64,000 nucleotides of DNA from CAVQJU01 sp963755195 (lineage in GTDB: Bacteria; Acidobacteriota; Vicinamibacteria; Vicinamibacterales; CAVVIG01), in the NCBI GenBank assembly GCA_963755195.1, contig CAVWIZ010000002.1, positions 248,001 to 312,000 of the forward strand. Reading direction: 5' to 3'. Every line of letters starts with the position of its first letter. The stretch's first letter is position 1. The notes under the pieces were generated by a model, which was not told the DNA's origin, did not search any database, and was given only the letters and a program-made list of their open reading frames with translations. Positions 16,455 through 25,347 of this stretch are shown here, in pieces. The position numbers and the translations under genes are program-made.

Positions 16455-17034
16455 ATGTGGAAACGTGACGAAGCAGTACCGACCTGCGAGCGGACAACCA
16501 GTAGCGCCACCCGCGCCCGGAGCGACGCCAAGCATCAGCGCTCGTTCCGAGGCGAGCCACAACATGGAGAAGGACATCGTGAACATCGGCAAGTCCGTCG
16601 TCATCAAGGGCGAACTAAACGGGAGCGAAGATCTCACCATCGAAGGCCACGTCGAAGGCACGATTCAACTGCGCGAGCACGTCCTGACGATTGGTCCGAA
16701 CGGCCGCATCAAGGCGCAGGTCTTCGCCAAGTCGGTGATTGTGCTCGGCGAAGTGACCGGCAATGTGACCGCCACCGAGAAAGTCGACATCCGCGACAAC
16801 GGTTCCGTGGACGGCGACATCGTCGCGCCGCGCGTCGCGATTGCGGAAGGCGCGCACTTCCGCGGCAGCGTGGACATGCAGCGCAAGGGCGGTCCGCAGT
16901 CACAGGCGAAGCCGGCCACCGCGGGGCAGTCGGCCAACGCTCAGTCCCCATCGGCGCCGGCGCCGCAGGGGTCGCAAGCGACGCCGCCGGCGGTCGCCTC
17001 GGGCGCTCCGGTTCAGCAGCGCGCCGGTGTGTAG
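16455..17034 (+). CDS. Bactofilin (polymer-forming), N-terminal frameshift
   Basis: Bactofilins form filaments of stacked beta-helices used in cell shape and envelope organisation. The core DIVNIGKSVVIKGELNGSED, TIEGHVEGTI, VIVLGEVTGNV and GSVDGDIVAPRVAI is clear. The Ala/Pro/Gln-rich tail is usual. The start is odd: ATG 16455 has a perfectly placed GGAGG (16445-16449, 5 bases away) and encodes MWKRDEAV. The core frame, however, is the one opened by ATG 16450, which touches the GGAGG. A one-base deletion near 16475-16490 explains this, joining MWKRDEAV to RPASGQPVAPP. Whether it is an error or real cannot be decided here. Confidence 0.88.
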
Positions 17035-17067
17035 CGGAGAAGACGTCACTCTGAAGCTGTGTAATTC

Positions 17068-17712
17068 GTGGGTCTGTTAGACCGCCTCGCGCCGCGCAAA
17101 AGCGAATCCGACCCGCCGGTCCTCCAGCCGGCGTCGGATTCCGAGCCCCTTTTCTCCACGAAAGCCTTTCGGAAGTTCCTCGGGTGCCTCACGGCCCGCG
17201 AGTCGCCGGTGCTGCTCGATCTGGGCCCGGTCGTCGGCACGAATGTCAGCTTCTTCGGTGAGCAGCTCGGCTGCAAGATTTTCGTCGAGGACATCTTCGC
17301 CGACCTCGATCGGCACGTCCGCGCCGGCACGCTCGATCGGCTCGCCGATTTCCTGCAGCGGCGTTTTCCGCAGGACACGGGCTCGGTGGACGGCATCCTC
17401 TGCTGGGATCTCATCGACTACCTCGATCGTCCGGTTGCGCAGCGCCTGGCGGAACAGTTGACCCGCGTGCTGCGGCCCGATGGCGCGTTGCTCGGATTCT
17501 TTGCCACGGCGCAGACGAGCGATGCGCGCTACACCAAGTACGTCATCGCGGACGAGGGGAACCTCCGGTATCGCCACTACCCGGCGGCCCGCTGCAGGCA
17601 ATCGGTTCTGCTCAATCGCGACATCATCCGGCTGTTTCCCGGACTGCGCGTGTCCGATTCGTTCCTGCTGCAGAACAATCTGCGAGAGATTCTTTTTCGC
17701 AAGCCGGCATGA
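17068..17712 (+). CDS. SAM-dependent methyltransferase-like protein
   Basis: 214 residues from GTG 17068. A class I Rossmann pattern is visible: SPVLLDLGPVVGTNVSFFGE (motif I position), CKIFVEDIFADLDRH, DGILCWDLIDYLDR and LTRVLRPDGALLGFFAT. The glycine motif is degenerate (LGPVVG), so activity is uncertain. The substrate is unknown. It follows bactofilin by 33 bases and overlaps the acyl-CoA dehydrogenase (ATGA), so it is part of the same transcript. Confidence 0.72.
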   Translation: MGLLDRLAPRKSESDPPVLQPASDSEPLFSTKAFRKFLGCLTARESPVLLDLGPVVGTNVSFFGEQLGCKIFVEDIFADLDRHVRAGTLDRLADFLQRRFPQDTGSVDGILCWDLIDYLDRPVAQRLAEQLTRVLRPDGALLGFFATAQTSDARYTKYVIADEGNLRYRHYPAARCRQSVLLNRDIIRLFPGLRVSDSFLLQNNLREILFRKPA

Positions 17713-18944
17713 TCAGCCTCGACCTTACCGACGAGCAGCGCCTGCTCGAACAGTCGGTTCGCGAATGGGCAGCGAGGGAAGTTGCGCCGCGCATCCGGGA
17801 GCTCGATCGCGAGCATCGCTTCGACCGCGACCGGATTCTGGGCGGCATGGCCAAGCTGGGGCTCCTGGGCATTTCGGTCCCGCAGGAATACGGCGGCGCC
17901 GGCATGGACTATGTCTGCCTGGGCCTGGCCAGTGAAGAGCTCGAGTACGTGGACACCTCGCTCCGCGTCATCATGTCGGTGCACGCCGGCCTCAACTGCC
18001 TGACGCTGCTCGCGTGGGGCACCGAAGCGCAGAAGCAGCGATATCTCGTGCCCCAGGCGCAGGGCAGCAAGATCGCGGGCTATGGCCTCACCGAGCCTGG
18101 CGCGGGGAGCGATGCGCGCGCCATTCAGACGACCGCTGTGAAGCGCGGCGATCGATATGTGATCACCGGCGAGAAGACGTGGATCTCGCTCGCCGACGTC
18201 GCCGATCATTTCCTGGTGTTCGGGTGGACCGATCTCGAGAAGAAGCAGCGGCGCGATCCGTCCGGCATCAGCGCCTTCATCGTCGAGCGGACCTTCAAGG
18301 GGTTTTCGAGCGGGCCACTGAAAGAGAAGTGGGGCATCCTCGCCGGCAATACCGGGTATTTCAAGATGGACGAGATGGAAGTTCCCGAGGAGAATCTGCT
18401 CGGCCGCCCTGGCGAAGGGTTCAAGATCGCGATGTCGGCGCTCGATCAGGGGCGGTTTACGGTCGCCGCGGGGGCCACCGGGCTCATTCGCGCCTGTCGC
18501 GACGCCAGCGTCACCTACGCGAAAGAGCGCAAGGCGTTTGGCGTCGAGATCGCGCAGCACCAACTCGTGAAGGAAATGATCGCGAAGATGGAATCGGACT
18601 ATCAGGCGGCGCGGCTGCTGTGGGTGCGCGCGGCCTGGCTCAAAAACGAGGGCCGGCGCAACACGCGGGAAACGGGCCTCGCGAAATGGTTCGCGACCGT
18701 GGCCTCCGAGCGAGCGGCCGGCGACGCCGTGCAGGTTCACGGCGCCAACGGGTACTCCGACGAGTATCCGGTCGGCCGCTTCTACAGGAACTGCAAAGGC
18801 GCGGTCATCTACGAAGGCACGCGCGAAATCCACGCGCTCATGCAGGCCGACTACCTGCTCGGGTACCGGGAAGACCGGCCCGTGCGATGCGAGCTTCCGC
18901 CCCACGCCGGCACGCACGACCGGACACCGGCCACCGAGCGCTGA
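17709..18944 (+). CDS. Acyl-CoA dehydrogenase
   Basis: An FAD enzyme that oxidises an acyl-CoA to the enoyl-CoA. Visible are EQRLLEQSVREWAAREVAPR at the start, YGLTEPGAGSDARAIQTTA (FAD/acyl contact), ITGEKTWISLADVAD, ERKAFGVEIAQHQLVKEMIA, and the catalytic Glu loop VIYEGTREIHALMQADYLLG near the C-terminus. It has 411 residues, slightly longer than the ~380 of short-chain enzymes, because of a C-terminal extension. Chain-length specificity cannot be assigned; the TREIHALMQAD end has some likeness to glutaryl-CoA dehydrogenases. It overlaps the methyltransferase gene by four bases. Confidence 0.93.
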   Translation: MISLDLTDEQRLLEQSVREWAAREVAPRIRELDREHRFDRDRILGGMAKLGLLGISVPQEYGGAGMDYVCLGLASEELEYVDTSLRVIMSVHAGLNCLTLLAWGTEAQKQRYLVPQAQGSKIAGYGLTEPGAGSDARAIQTTAVKRGDRYVITGEKTWISLADVADHFLVFGWTDLEKKQRRDPSGISAFIVERTFKGFSSGPLKEKWGILAGNTGYFKMDEMEVPEENLLGRPGEGFKIAMSALDQGRFTVAAGATGLIRACRDASVTYAKERKAFGVEIAQHQLVKEMIAKMESDYQAARLLWVRAAWLKNEGRRNTRETGLAKWFATVASERAAGDAVQVHGANGYSDEYPVGRFYRNCKGAVIYEGTREIHALMQADYLLGYREDRPVRCELPPHAGTHDRTPATER

Positions 18945-18997
18945 CGACTGACCTGATCACGGAAAACCACTGACCACCGACCGCTGAGAGCCGACAC

Positions 18998-19996
18998 ATG
19001 CATTCAGACCTTTCGCTTGAATTCTTACGAGTGGTCGAACAGGCGGCGATTGCCTGCGCCCACACAATGGGGCAGGGCGACCGCCACAAAGCCGACCAGG
19101 CGGCCGTCGAGGCGATGCGCCGCGTGATGGACAGCGTGCCCATCGACGGGACGATCGTTATCGGCGAGGGCGAGCGCGACGAAGCGCCGATGTTGTACAT
19201 CGGCGAGAAAGTCGGTCAGGTGCACGCCGCCGAGATCAACGGTCCGCGGCCTGTGCACTTCGACGAGGTGGACATCGCCGTCGATCCGCTCGAAGGCACC
19301 AATTTGTGCGCCACCGGCGCACCGAACGCCATCGCCGTGCTGGCGGCCTCCGAACGCGGCGGCCTGCTGCACGCCCCCGACCTCTACATGGAAAAGCTGG
19401 TCGTCGGGCCGAGCAGCAAACACGCCGTCCATCTCGACGCGTCGGTGGCCGACAACCTCAACGCCATCGCCAAGTGCCTCGGGCGCGAGGTCGACGACCT
19501 CGTCGTCGTCGTGCTCGATCGACCGCGCCACGAGAAGCTCATCGACGATATCCGTGCGACCGGCGCCCGAATCAGGCTGATCGGCGACGGCGACCTTTCC
19601 GCCGGCATCGCGGCGGCCGTTGTCGGGACGGGCGTGCACGCGGTCATGGGCACCGGCGGCGCACCTGAAGGCGTGCTGACCGCGGCGGCCATGCGCTGCC
19701 TGAACGGCGAGATTCTCGCGCGGCTCGTCGTCAGCAAGCCCGAGCACGAAGAGCGGTGCCGTGCGATGGGCATCACGGACGTCAAGCGCGTGTATCGCGC
19801 GAAAGATCTGGCGCCCGGAGAACGGGTCATCTTCGCGGCGACCGGTGTCACCGACGGCACGCTGATGCGCGGCGTCCGCTTCTTCGGCGACGGCATTCGC
19901 ACCAGCTCGGTCATCATGCAGAACAACCCGCACCAGATTCGCTTCATCGACAGCATTCACGTGAGCAACAAGAAGGACGTCAAGGTGCACTTCTGA
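18998..19996 (+). CDS. glpX: Fructose-1,6-bisphosphatase class II
   Basis: Hydrolyses fructose-1,6-bisphosphate in gluconeogenesis; class II enzymes often also act on sedoheptulose-1,7-bisphosphate. The metal and substrate motifs IVIGEGERDEAPML, DIAVDPLEGTN and MGTGGAPEGVLTAAAMRCL are complete. It has 332 residues, normal for the family. It may contribute the sugar phosphate supply that also feeds glgA. Confidence 0.95.
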   Translation: MHSDLSLEFLRVVEQAAIACAHTMGQGDRHKADQAAVEAMRRVMDSVPIDGTIVIGEGERDEAPMLYIGEKVGQVHAAEINGPRPVHFDEVDIAVDPLEGTNLCATGAPNAIAVLAASERGGLLHAPDLYMEKLVVGPSSKHAVHLDASVADNLNAIAKCLGREVDDLVVVVLDRPRHEKLIDDIRATGARIRLIGDGDLSAGIAAAVVGTGVHAVMGTGGAPEGVLTAAAMRCLNGEILARLVVSKPEHEERCRAMGITDVKRVYRAKDLAPGERVIFAATGVTDGTLMRGVRFFGDGIRTSSVIMQNNPHQIRFIDSIHVSNKKDVKVHF

Positions 19997-20054
19997 CGCA
20001 CGAGGCACGGAGGCATTCGGCCGTGTCACGACTTCTACCACGGGCTGCTCACGT

Positions 20055-20684
20055 ATGCGCCGGGTAGCCATCGACCGAGAGCGTCCGGCCGCGGCGTTGC
20101 TGCTCGACGCCGCGACGCTGATTCGGGCGGGCGGCATTGTCGCCATCCCGACCGACACGTTGTACGGGCTTGCCGCCAATCCGTTTTCCGCCTCGGCCGT
20201 CGAGAGAGTCTTCGCCGTCAAGGGCCGTTCGGCCGAGCGAGCCTTGCCGCTGGTGGCTGCAGACGTCGAACAGATCGAAGCGCATTTGGGACCGCTCCCG
20301 CCGGCCGCGCACCGTCTCGCGTCCGCGTATTGGCCGGGCCCGCTGACGCTGCTCGTGGCGCGGCCCTCCGGGCTTTCAGCCGACGTCACAGGTGGTCGCG
20401 CACAGGTTGGCGTCCGCGTGCCGGCGCACGCCGTGGCGCGCGAGCTGTGCCGCATGTGCGGCCGCCCGCTGACGGCGACCAGCGCCAACGTGAGCGGCGC
20501 GCCCGCGACGGCGGATCCCGACGAAGTGGCGCGCACGCTGGATGTCGATTTGCTGCTCGACGCCGGCCCGACGCCGGGTGGACCGCCGTCGACCATTGTC
20601 GACGTCAGCGGCCGGGAGATTCGACTGGTGCGCCCCGGCGCGATTCCGTGGGACGACGTGCAGGCATGCGCCGGTCACGCGTAG
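20055..20684 (+). CDS. tsaC: Threonylcarbamoyl-AMP synthase (TsaC/Sua5 family)
   Basis: Makes threonylcarbamoyl-AMP for the t6A modification of ANN-decoding tRNAs. The YrdC fold signature GGIVAIPTDTLYGLAANPF is at the start, with VFAVKGRSAERALPL, AYWPGPLTLL, VGVRVPAHAVAREL and PLTATSANVSG. It has 209 residues, so the YrdC domain alone without a Sua5 C-terminal domain. The end overlaps hflX by 19 bases. Confidence 0.93.
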   Translation: MRRVAIDRERPAAALLLDAATLIRAGGIVAIPTDTLYGLAANPFSASAVERVFAVKGRSAERALPLVAADVEQIEAHLGPLPPAAHRLASAYWPGPLTLLVARPSGLSADVTGGRAQVGVRVPAHAVARELCRMCGRPLTATSANVSGAPATADPDEVARTLDVDLLLDAGPTPGGPPSTIVDVSGREIRLVRPGAIPWDDVQACAGHA

Positions 20685-21925
20685 GGAAACGTGAGCGCGC
20701 GGCGCTCGTTGGCCTCGTGGCGGGGACCAAGCGCCGCCTGGAGGCTGAACGCTCGCTCGACGAGCTGGCCGGGCTGGCGCAGGCGGCCGGCGCCGAGGTC
20801 GTGCTCCGCGTTCTGCAGGAACGGCCCAAGCCCGACCCGTCCACTTTTCTCGGTTCCGGCAAGATCGTGAGTCTGGCCGCGTCCTGCGCCGAGACGGGCG
20901 TCGACCTCGTGGTGTTCGACAACGAACTGACTCCGGCGCAGCTCCGGCAGATCGAGGAAAAAGTCGGACGCAAGATCGTCGATCGCACGCAGCTCATCCT
21001 CGACATCTTCGCCCGGCGCGCGCGGACCCGCGAGGGCAAGCTTCAAGTCGAGCTCGCGCAGCTCCAGTATCTTCTGCCTCGGCTCGTCGGCGCCGGCGCC
21101 GCGCTCTCGCGTCTCGGCGGCGGCATCGGCACACGAGGTCCCGGAGAAACCAAGCTCGAAACCGATCGCCGCCGGATTCGGACGCGCATCCACGCCGTCA
21201 CCGTGGACATCGACCGCGTGCGGCAGCGCCGCGCGCAGCTTCGCGAACGCCGGCAGAAGGCCTCGGTCCCCACGGTGGCCCTGGTCGGCTACACCAACGC
21301 GGGCAAGACCACCCTCTTCAACGTGCTGACGCGATCGGTCGCCGAGGTGTCGGACGCGCTGTTTGTGACGCTCGATCCGCTCGTGCGGCAGGTCCGCCTG
21401 CCCGACAGCCGCGAGCTGCTCCTGTCGGACACGGTGGGGTTCATCGACCGGCTGCCGCATGCGCTTGTCGCGGCCTTTCGGGCGACGCTCGAAGAGGTGG
21501 CGGCCGCCGACCTCATCCTGCACGTGATCGACGCGGCCGCGGCGGATCGCGAGCGCCGGATGGACGCCGTGCGCAAGGTGCTCGAGGAAGTGGGCGCCAA
21601 CGACGTCCCGTTGGTCGAGGTGTACAACAAGTGCGACGCCCTGACGGCCGACGAGCGGCGCCGCCTGCAGGATCGGGATCCTGCCGCCCTGTGCATTTCG
21701 GCGCGCGACGGCGACGGCATCGACGAACTGGTGGACACCATGGCCTCCCGCGTGGCCCTCGACGTGCGGCGGATGACCTTGACGTTCGACCCGGACGATG
21801 CCGCTGACCGCGAAAGGATTGGGCGGGTCTACCGGCACGCGCATGTTCTGGTCCACGAATCGCGAGATGGCCGAATCTCGATTGTGGCCGACGTGCCCAG
21901 GCGCCTGGCCGATCGCGTGAGGTAG
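20666..21925 (+). CDS. hflX: GTPase HflX
   Basis: A ribosome-associated GTPase that splits or rescues stalled 70S ribosomes, especially under stress. The N-terminal domain includes STFLGSGKIVSLAASC and VVFDNELTPAQLRQIEE; the linker GIGTRGPGETKLETDRRRI is diagnostic. G motifs: GYTNAGKTTLFN (G1), SDTVGFIDRLPH (G3), VEVYNKCD (G4). ATG 20666 gives 419 residues and overlaps tsaC. The longer open frame upstream lies inside tsaC in another frame and is not coding. Confidence 0.95.
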   Translation: MRRSRVGKRERAALVGLVAGTKRRLEAERSLDELAGLAQAAGAEVVLRVLQERPKPDPSTFLGSGKIVSLAASCAETGVDLVVFDNELTPAQLRQIEEKVGRKIVDRTQLILDIFARRARTREGKLQVELAQLQYLLPRLVGAGAALSRLGGGIGTRGPGETKLETDRRRIRTRIHAVTVDIDRVRQRRAQLRERRQKASVPTVALVGYTNAGKTTLFNVLTRSVAEVSDALFVTLDPLVRQVRLPDSRELLLSDTVGFIDRLPHALVAAFRATLEEVAAADLILHVIDAAAADRERRMDAVRKVLEEVGANDVPLVEVYNKCDALTADERRRLQDRDPAALCISARDGDGIDELVDTMASRVALDVRRMTLTFDPDDAADRERIGRVYRHAHVLVHESRDGRISIVADVPRRLADRVR

Positions 21926-21934
21926 AATTTCCAC

Positions 21935-23326
21935 GTGCTCCCTTCCATGCGGTTCCGCGCCTGCCTGCTGCTGACGCTTGCCGCCTTGGTCAGCGCCTGC
22001 GCGCCCAAGACGATTCCCCTCCCGGAAGTCTCGACCCCGAAATACCCCGACTTCATGCAGCCGGTCGTGCCCCCGGTGCTCGCCAACATGCCGACCGCCG
22101 CCGCGGCCCAGGATCGGGGATGGCGGTTCCTTCAGGCCGGCGATCTCAAGAATGCCGAGCGTGAATTCGAAACGGCGCTGAAGAACGCCCCCGGGTTCTA
22201 TCCCGCCGAAGCCTCGCTCGGGTATGTCGAGCTCGCGGGCCGCGACCCTTCAGCGGCGCTGCCGCACTTCGACCGGGCCGTGGACGCCAACGGGCGCTAC
22301 GTGCCGGCGCTGCTCGGCCGCGGTCAGGCGCTCCTTGCGCTCAATCGCGAAACCGATGCGCTCTTCGCATTCGAATCCGCGGCCGCCGTCGACCCGTCGC
22401 TGGTTGACGTCAGGCGCCGCGTGGAGGTCTTGAAGTTCCGCGGTCTCGGGCAGGACCTGAGCGCCGCGCGTCAGGCGGCGGCCGCAGGCAAGCTGGACGA
22501 AGCGGCGCGCGCGTTTGCCAGTGCAATCGCCAGTTCTCCCGACAGCGCGTTCCTGTACCGGGAGCTGGCGGCGGTCGAGCGGCGGCAGGGGAAGGACGAT
22601 GCCGCCCTGGCCGACTTTCGCAAGGCGATGGCCCTCGACCCGACCGACGCCAGCGTGCACGTGCAGGTGGGCGAGGTGCTCGACGGCAGAGGCGAGCTCG
22701 AAGCGGCGGAGAAGGCGTACAGCGACGCGCTGGCGCTCGAGCCGAACGCCGCCGTCGAAGCCAAGCTGGAGGCCGTCCGGGCGCGAATGGAGCTCGCGCG
22801 GCTGCCCGCCGAGTATCGCGCGCTCGACACGGAGCCGCAAATCACGCGGGGTGACTTGGCCGCGCTCATCGGCGTCCGTCTCGCGCCGCTCGTCCAGGCC
22901 GCTCGACGCCGCGACGCCGCCGTGGTGACAGACGCGCGGAACCACTGGGCGGCGACGTGGATCATGGCGGTCGTGCGGGCGGGCATCATCGATCCGTACG
23001 ACAACCACACGTTCCAGCCGCGTGCGCTGGTGCGCCGCACCGATCTCGCCCAGGCCGTCAGCCGGCTGCTCACCCGTGTGGCGTCGGCGAATCCGGCGCG
23101 CGCGCGAGCGTGGGAATCGGCGCGGCCGAAGTTCTCCGATCTTCCGCCGGGGCATCTCGCGTATCCGGCGGCGTCGATGGCGGTGGCCGCCGGCGTCATG
23201 ACGACGGGTCCCGACGGCGCGTTTCAGCCATCGCAGGTGGTGAGCGGCGCCGAGGCGGGGGCTGCCGTCAGCCGCATCGAAGCGTTGGCCGGCGGATCGA
23301 CGGCGGGCGCCCCAGGCCGGAAATGA
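21935..23326 (+). CDS. TPR lipoprotein with SLH-like C-terminal region
   Basis: 463 residues. The N-terminus MRFRACLLLTLAALVSAC has a lipobox (VSAC), so it is a lipoprotein. Residues ~55-290 form tetratricopeptide repeats (WRFLQAGDLKNAEREFETAL, ALLGRGQALLALNRETDALF, ALADFRKAMALDPTDASVHV). Residues ~310-455 contain segments like S-layer homology modules: WAATWIMAVVRAGIIDPYDN, RRTDLAQAVSRLL and FSDLPPGHLAYPAASMAVAAG followed by FQPSQVVSGAEA. GTG 21935 has a well-placed GAGGTA; ATG 21947 is the alternative. It probably sits in the outer membrane and assembles proteins or touches peptidoglycan. Its stop overlaps pgsA. Confidence 0.82.
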   Translation: MLPSMRFRACLLLTLAALVSACAPKTIPLPEVSTPKYPDFMQPVVPPVLANMPTAAAAQDRGWRFLQAGDLKNAEREFETALKNAPGFYPAEASLGYVELAGRDPSAALPHFDRAVDANGRYVPALLGRGQALLALNRETDALFAFESAAAVDPSLVDVRRRVEVLKFRGLGQDLSAARQAAAAGKLDEAARAFASAIASSPDSAFLYRELAAVERRQGKDDAALADFRKAMALDPTDASVHVQVGEVLDGRGELEAAEKAYSDALALEPNAAVEAKLEAVRARMELARLPAEYRALDTEPQITRGDLAALIGVRLAPLVQAARRRDAAVVTDARNHWAATWIMAVVRAGIIDPYDNHTFQPRALVRRTDLAQAVSRLLTRVASANPARARAWESARPKFSDLPPGHLAYPAASMAVAAGVMTTGPDGAFQPSQVVSGAEAGAAVSRIEALAGGSTAGAPGRK

Positions 23327-23892
23327 CGGCCCCGGGGCCGCTCACCACGGCCAATCAGCTCACGCTGCTTCGCATGCTCCTCATCCCGGCGTTCGTGATC
23401 CTCGTGATTTACGGCGAGCTCGGCTGGGCCCTTGTCGTCTTCGCCACGGCCGGGGTGACCGACGCGCTCGACGGGCTGATTGCGCGCCGGGCCGGGCAAA
23501 AGACCAGCCTCGGCGCGTGGCTCGATCCGATGGCCGACAAACTGCTGCTCGTCAGCACCTTTGTCGTGCTGACGGTGCCCGGACTCGGCCTCGAAAACCG
23601 TCTGCCGATCTGGCTGACGGCGCTCATCATCAGCCGCGATGTCGGGATCGTGATTACGGTCGCGATTGTGAACCTGGCCATCGGCCGCCGAACCTTCAAA
23701 CCCTCCATCTTCGGGAAAATCGCCACGGGAACGTATATCGTGACGGCGGTGATGGCGATGCTCTTCAACTACCGCGGCTATCATTCGACGATCGTGGACG
23801 CGTGCGTGTACGCCTCGCTCGTGATCACGCTCGTCTCCGGCCTGCACTACATCTGGCACGCGGCTCGCATCATCGACCAGCCCGCCCAGTGA
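23323..23892 (+). CDS. pgsA: CDP-alcohol phosphatidyltransferase (PgsA-like)
   Basis: An inner-membrane enzyme, most likely making phosphatidylglycerophosphate from CDP-diacylglycerol. The family motif D(x)2DG(x)2AR(x)8G(x)3D(x)3D is intact in VTDALDGLIARR...GAWLDPMADK. There are five to six hydrophobic segments in 189 residues. ATG 23323 overlaps the upstream TGA. The N-terminus TTANQLTLLRMLLIPAF matches the cytidyl-group contact region of PgsA. Another CDP-alcohol acceptor is possible. Confidence 0.88.
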   Translation: MTAPGPLTTANQLTLLRMLLIPAFVILVIYGELGWALVVFATAGVTDALDGLIARRAGQKTSLGAWLDPMADKLLLVSTFVVLTVPGLGLENRLPIWLTALIISRDVGIVITVAIVNLAIGRRTFKPSIFGKIATGTYIVTAVMAMLFNYRGYHSTIVDACVYASLVITLVSGLHYIWHAARIIDQPAQ

Positions 23893-23900
23893 TAGATGTC

Positions 23901-24977
23901 ATGCCCTCCGCGCTGGCCCCGCTGCTCGCCGTGCTCTTCGCTGTCCTCCAGGCTCTGCAGCCTCCATCGCCGAAGCAGGCCGTGGTCGAGACCTCGTCCG
24001 GGACGTTCGTGATCGATCTGGCGCCCGAGCAGGCGCCGGCGACGACGGCGTATTTCATGAAGATCGCCGGCGAGGGCGGTTACAACGGGACGATCTTTCA
24101 CAAGATGCTGAAATACGGGATCGTGCAGGGCGGCGATCCGCTTTCGAGAGATCCGGCGAAGCGCGCGCAGTATGGCACCGGGGGACTCAACGCCGTCAAG
24201 GACGAACCGCGGACCGCGAAGATGACGCGCGGGTCGGTGGCCGCCGTGACGATTCCCGGCAAGGCCGACAGCGCCGGCCAGCAGTTCTTCCTCGCCGTCG
24301 TCGATCAGCCGGGCCTCGACGGCAAGTACACCGTGTTCGGGCACGTGTCAGACGGTATGGAGATCGTCCAGAAGATTTCCGAGACGCCCGTGGACGAGAA
24401 GGGTGTCGCCACGGCGCGCGTCGAGATCACCCGCGTGACCGTTCGCGACAGGCCTCCCGAGCCCTTCGTCAACGACACGGCCCAGGATCTGGCGACGTAT
24501 CGCGCAGTGCTCGACACGAGCGCCGGGCCGATCGCGATCGAGTTCTTTCCGGACAAGGCGCTGGAGCACGTCCGCCAGTTTCTGCGCCTGGCTCAGGCCG
24601 GCGTGTACGACCGGATGGCGTTCCACCGCGTCGCGCCCGGCTTCGTCATTCAAACCGGGGCCCTCAATACCCGCGCGACGCCGCTGACCGAAACGCAGCA
24701 GAAGCTCGTGCACAACATGGCGCCGGAGTTCAACGACACGAAACACATGAAAGGCATCGTGTCGATGGCGCGGGGTGACGATCCGGGGAGCGCGTCCACG
24801 TCGTTTTTCGTCTGCACGGGAACGGCGACCGCGCTCGACGGAAAGTACACCGCCTTCGGCCGTGTCGTGAGCGGCATGGCGGCGGTCGAGGCGATCGAGG
24901 CGGCGCCGCGCGACGGCGAGACGCCGACGACGCGGATCGAGCTGAGGGCGGTTCGCATCGAAAAGACGCAGGGTTGA
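23901..24977 (+). CDS. Exported peptidyl-prolyl isomerase with two cyclophilin domains
   Basis: A cis-trans proline isomerase with two cyclophilin domains in one chain (358 residues). After a signal peptide (MPSALAPLLAVLFAVLQALQ), domain 1 spans about residues 30-180 and contains TIFHKMLKYGIVQGGD and AGQQFFLAVVDQPGLDGKYTVFGHV. Domain 2 spans about 195-355 and contains AFHRVAPGFVIQTGA and STSFFVCTGTATALDGKYTAFGRVV. Domain 2 keeps the catalytic Arg (FHRV) whereas domain 1 has FHKM, so only the second may be fully active. GTG 23889 is an alternative start overlapping the pgsA stop. Likely a periplasmic folding helper. Confidence 0.9.
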   Translation: MPSALAPLLAVLFAVLQALQPPSPKQAVVETSSGTFVIDLAPEQAPATTAYFMKIAGEGGYNGTIFHKMLKYGIVQGGDPLSRDPAKRAQYGTGGLNAVKDEPRTAKMTRGSVAAVTIPGKADSAGQQFFLAVVDQPGLDGKYTVFGHVSDGMEIVQKISETPVDEKGVATARVEITRVTVRDRPPEPFVNDTAQDLATYRAVLDTSAGPIAIEFFPDKALEHVRQFLRLAQAGVYDRMAFHRVAPGFVIQTGALNTRATPLTETQQKLVHNMAPEFNDTKHMKGIVSMARGDDPGSASTSFFVCTGTATALDGKYTAFGRVVSGMAAVEAIEAAPRDGETPTTRIELRAVRIEKTQG

Positions 24978-25013
24978 GAGCGTCCTGATTTGTTACTATG
25001 TTGTAGAACAAAT
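24974..25013 (+). promoter_or_regulatory. padR promoter and operator-like dyad
   Basis: ATTTGTT (24988-24994) and AACAAAT (25007-25013) are perfect 7-base inverted arms around a 12-base spacer, ending one base before the padR ATG. A possible promoter (TTGAGA 24974-24979, 18-base spacer, TATGTT 24998-25003) is overlapped by the dyad. This arrangement suits autorepression by PadR, which usually binds such dyads in its own promoter. Confidence 0.5.
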
Positions 25014-25014
25014 C

Positions 25015-25347
25015 ATGGCTGCCACGGTCGGAGAGTTCGAACAGGTCGTGCTGCTGGCGATTCTGCGCCTGGGGGAGACGGCCTACGCCGTCACGATTCG
25101 CCGGGAAATCGCGATCCACACCAATCGGAAGCCGTCGCCAGGCGCGCTCTATACGACGCTGGACCGTCTCGAGGACAAGGGCCTGGTGACGTCCCAGCTG
25201 GGCGATCCCACTTCCCAGCGCGGAGGCCGGGCCAAGCGCTATTTCAAGGTGAGTGCGAGGGGAATCGCGGTCGTGGCACGCGTGCAGCGATCCTATGGCC
25301 GCCTGCTCGCTGGCCTTGTTCTGCCGGGGGTGGTTCATGCGCGGTGA
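25015..25347 (+). CDS. PadR-family transcriptional regulator
   Basis: A 110-residue winged-helix repressor. The PadR signature is clear: FEQVVLLAILRLGETAYAVTIRREIA, then PSPGALYTTLDRLEDKGLVTS and GGRAKRYFKVSARG. It starts one base downstream of an inverted repeat. Its 3' end overlaps the membrane protein at 25337. In Acidobacteriota PadR genes often precede permease genes with N-terminal prefix domains, and the neighbour has such a start. The effector is unknown. Confidence 0.9.
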   Translation: MAATVGEFEQVVLLAILRLGETAYAVTIRREIAIHTNRKPSPGALYTTLDRLEDKGLVTSQLGDPTSQRGGRAKRYFKVSARGIAVVARVQRSYGRLLAGLVLPGVVHAR

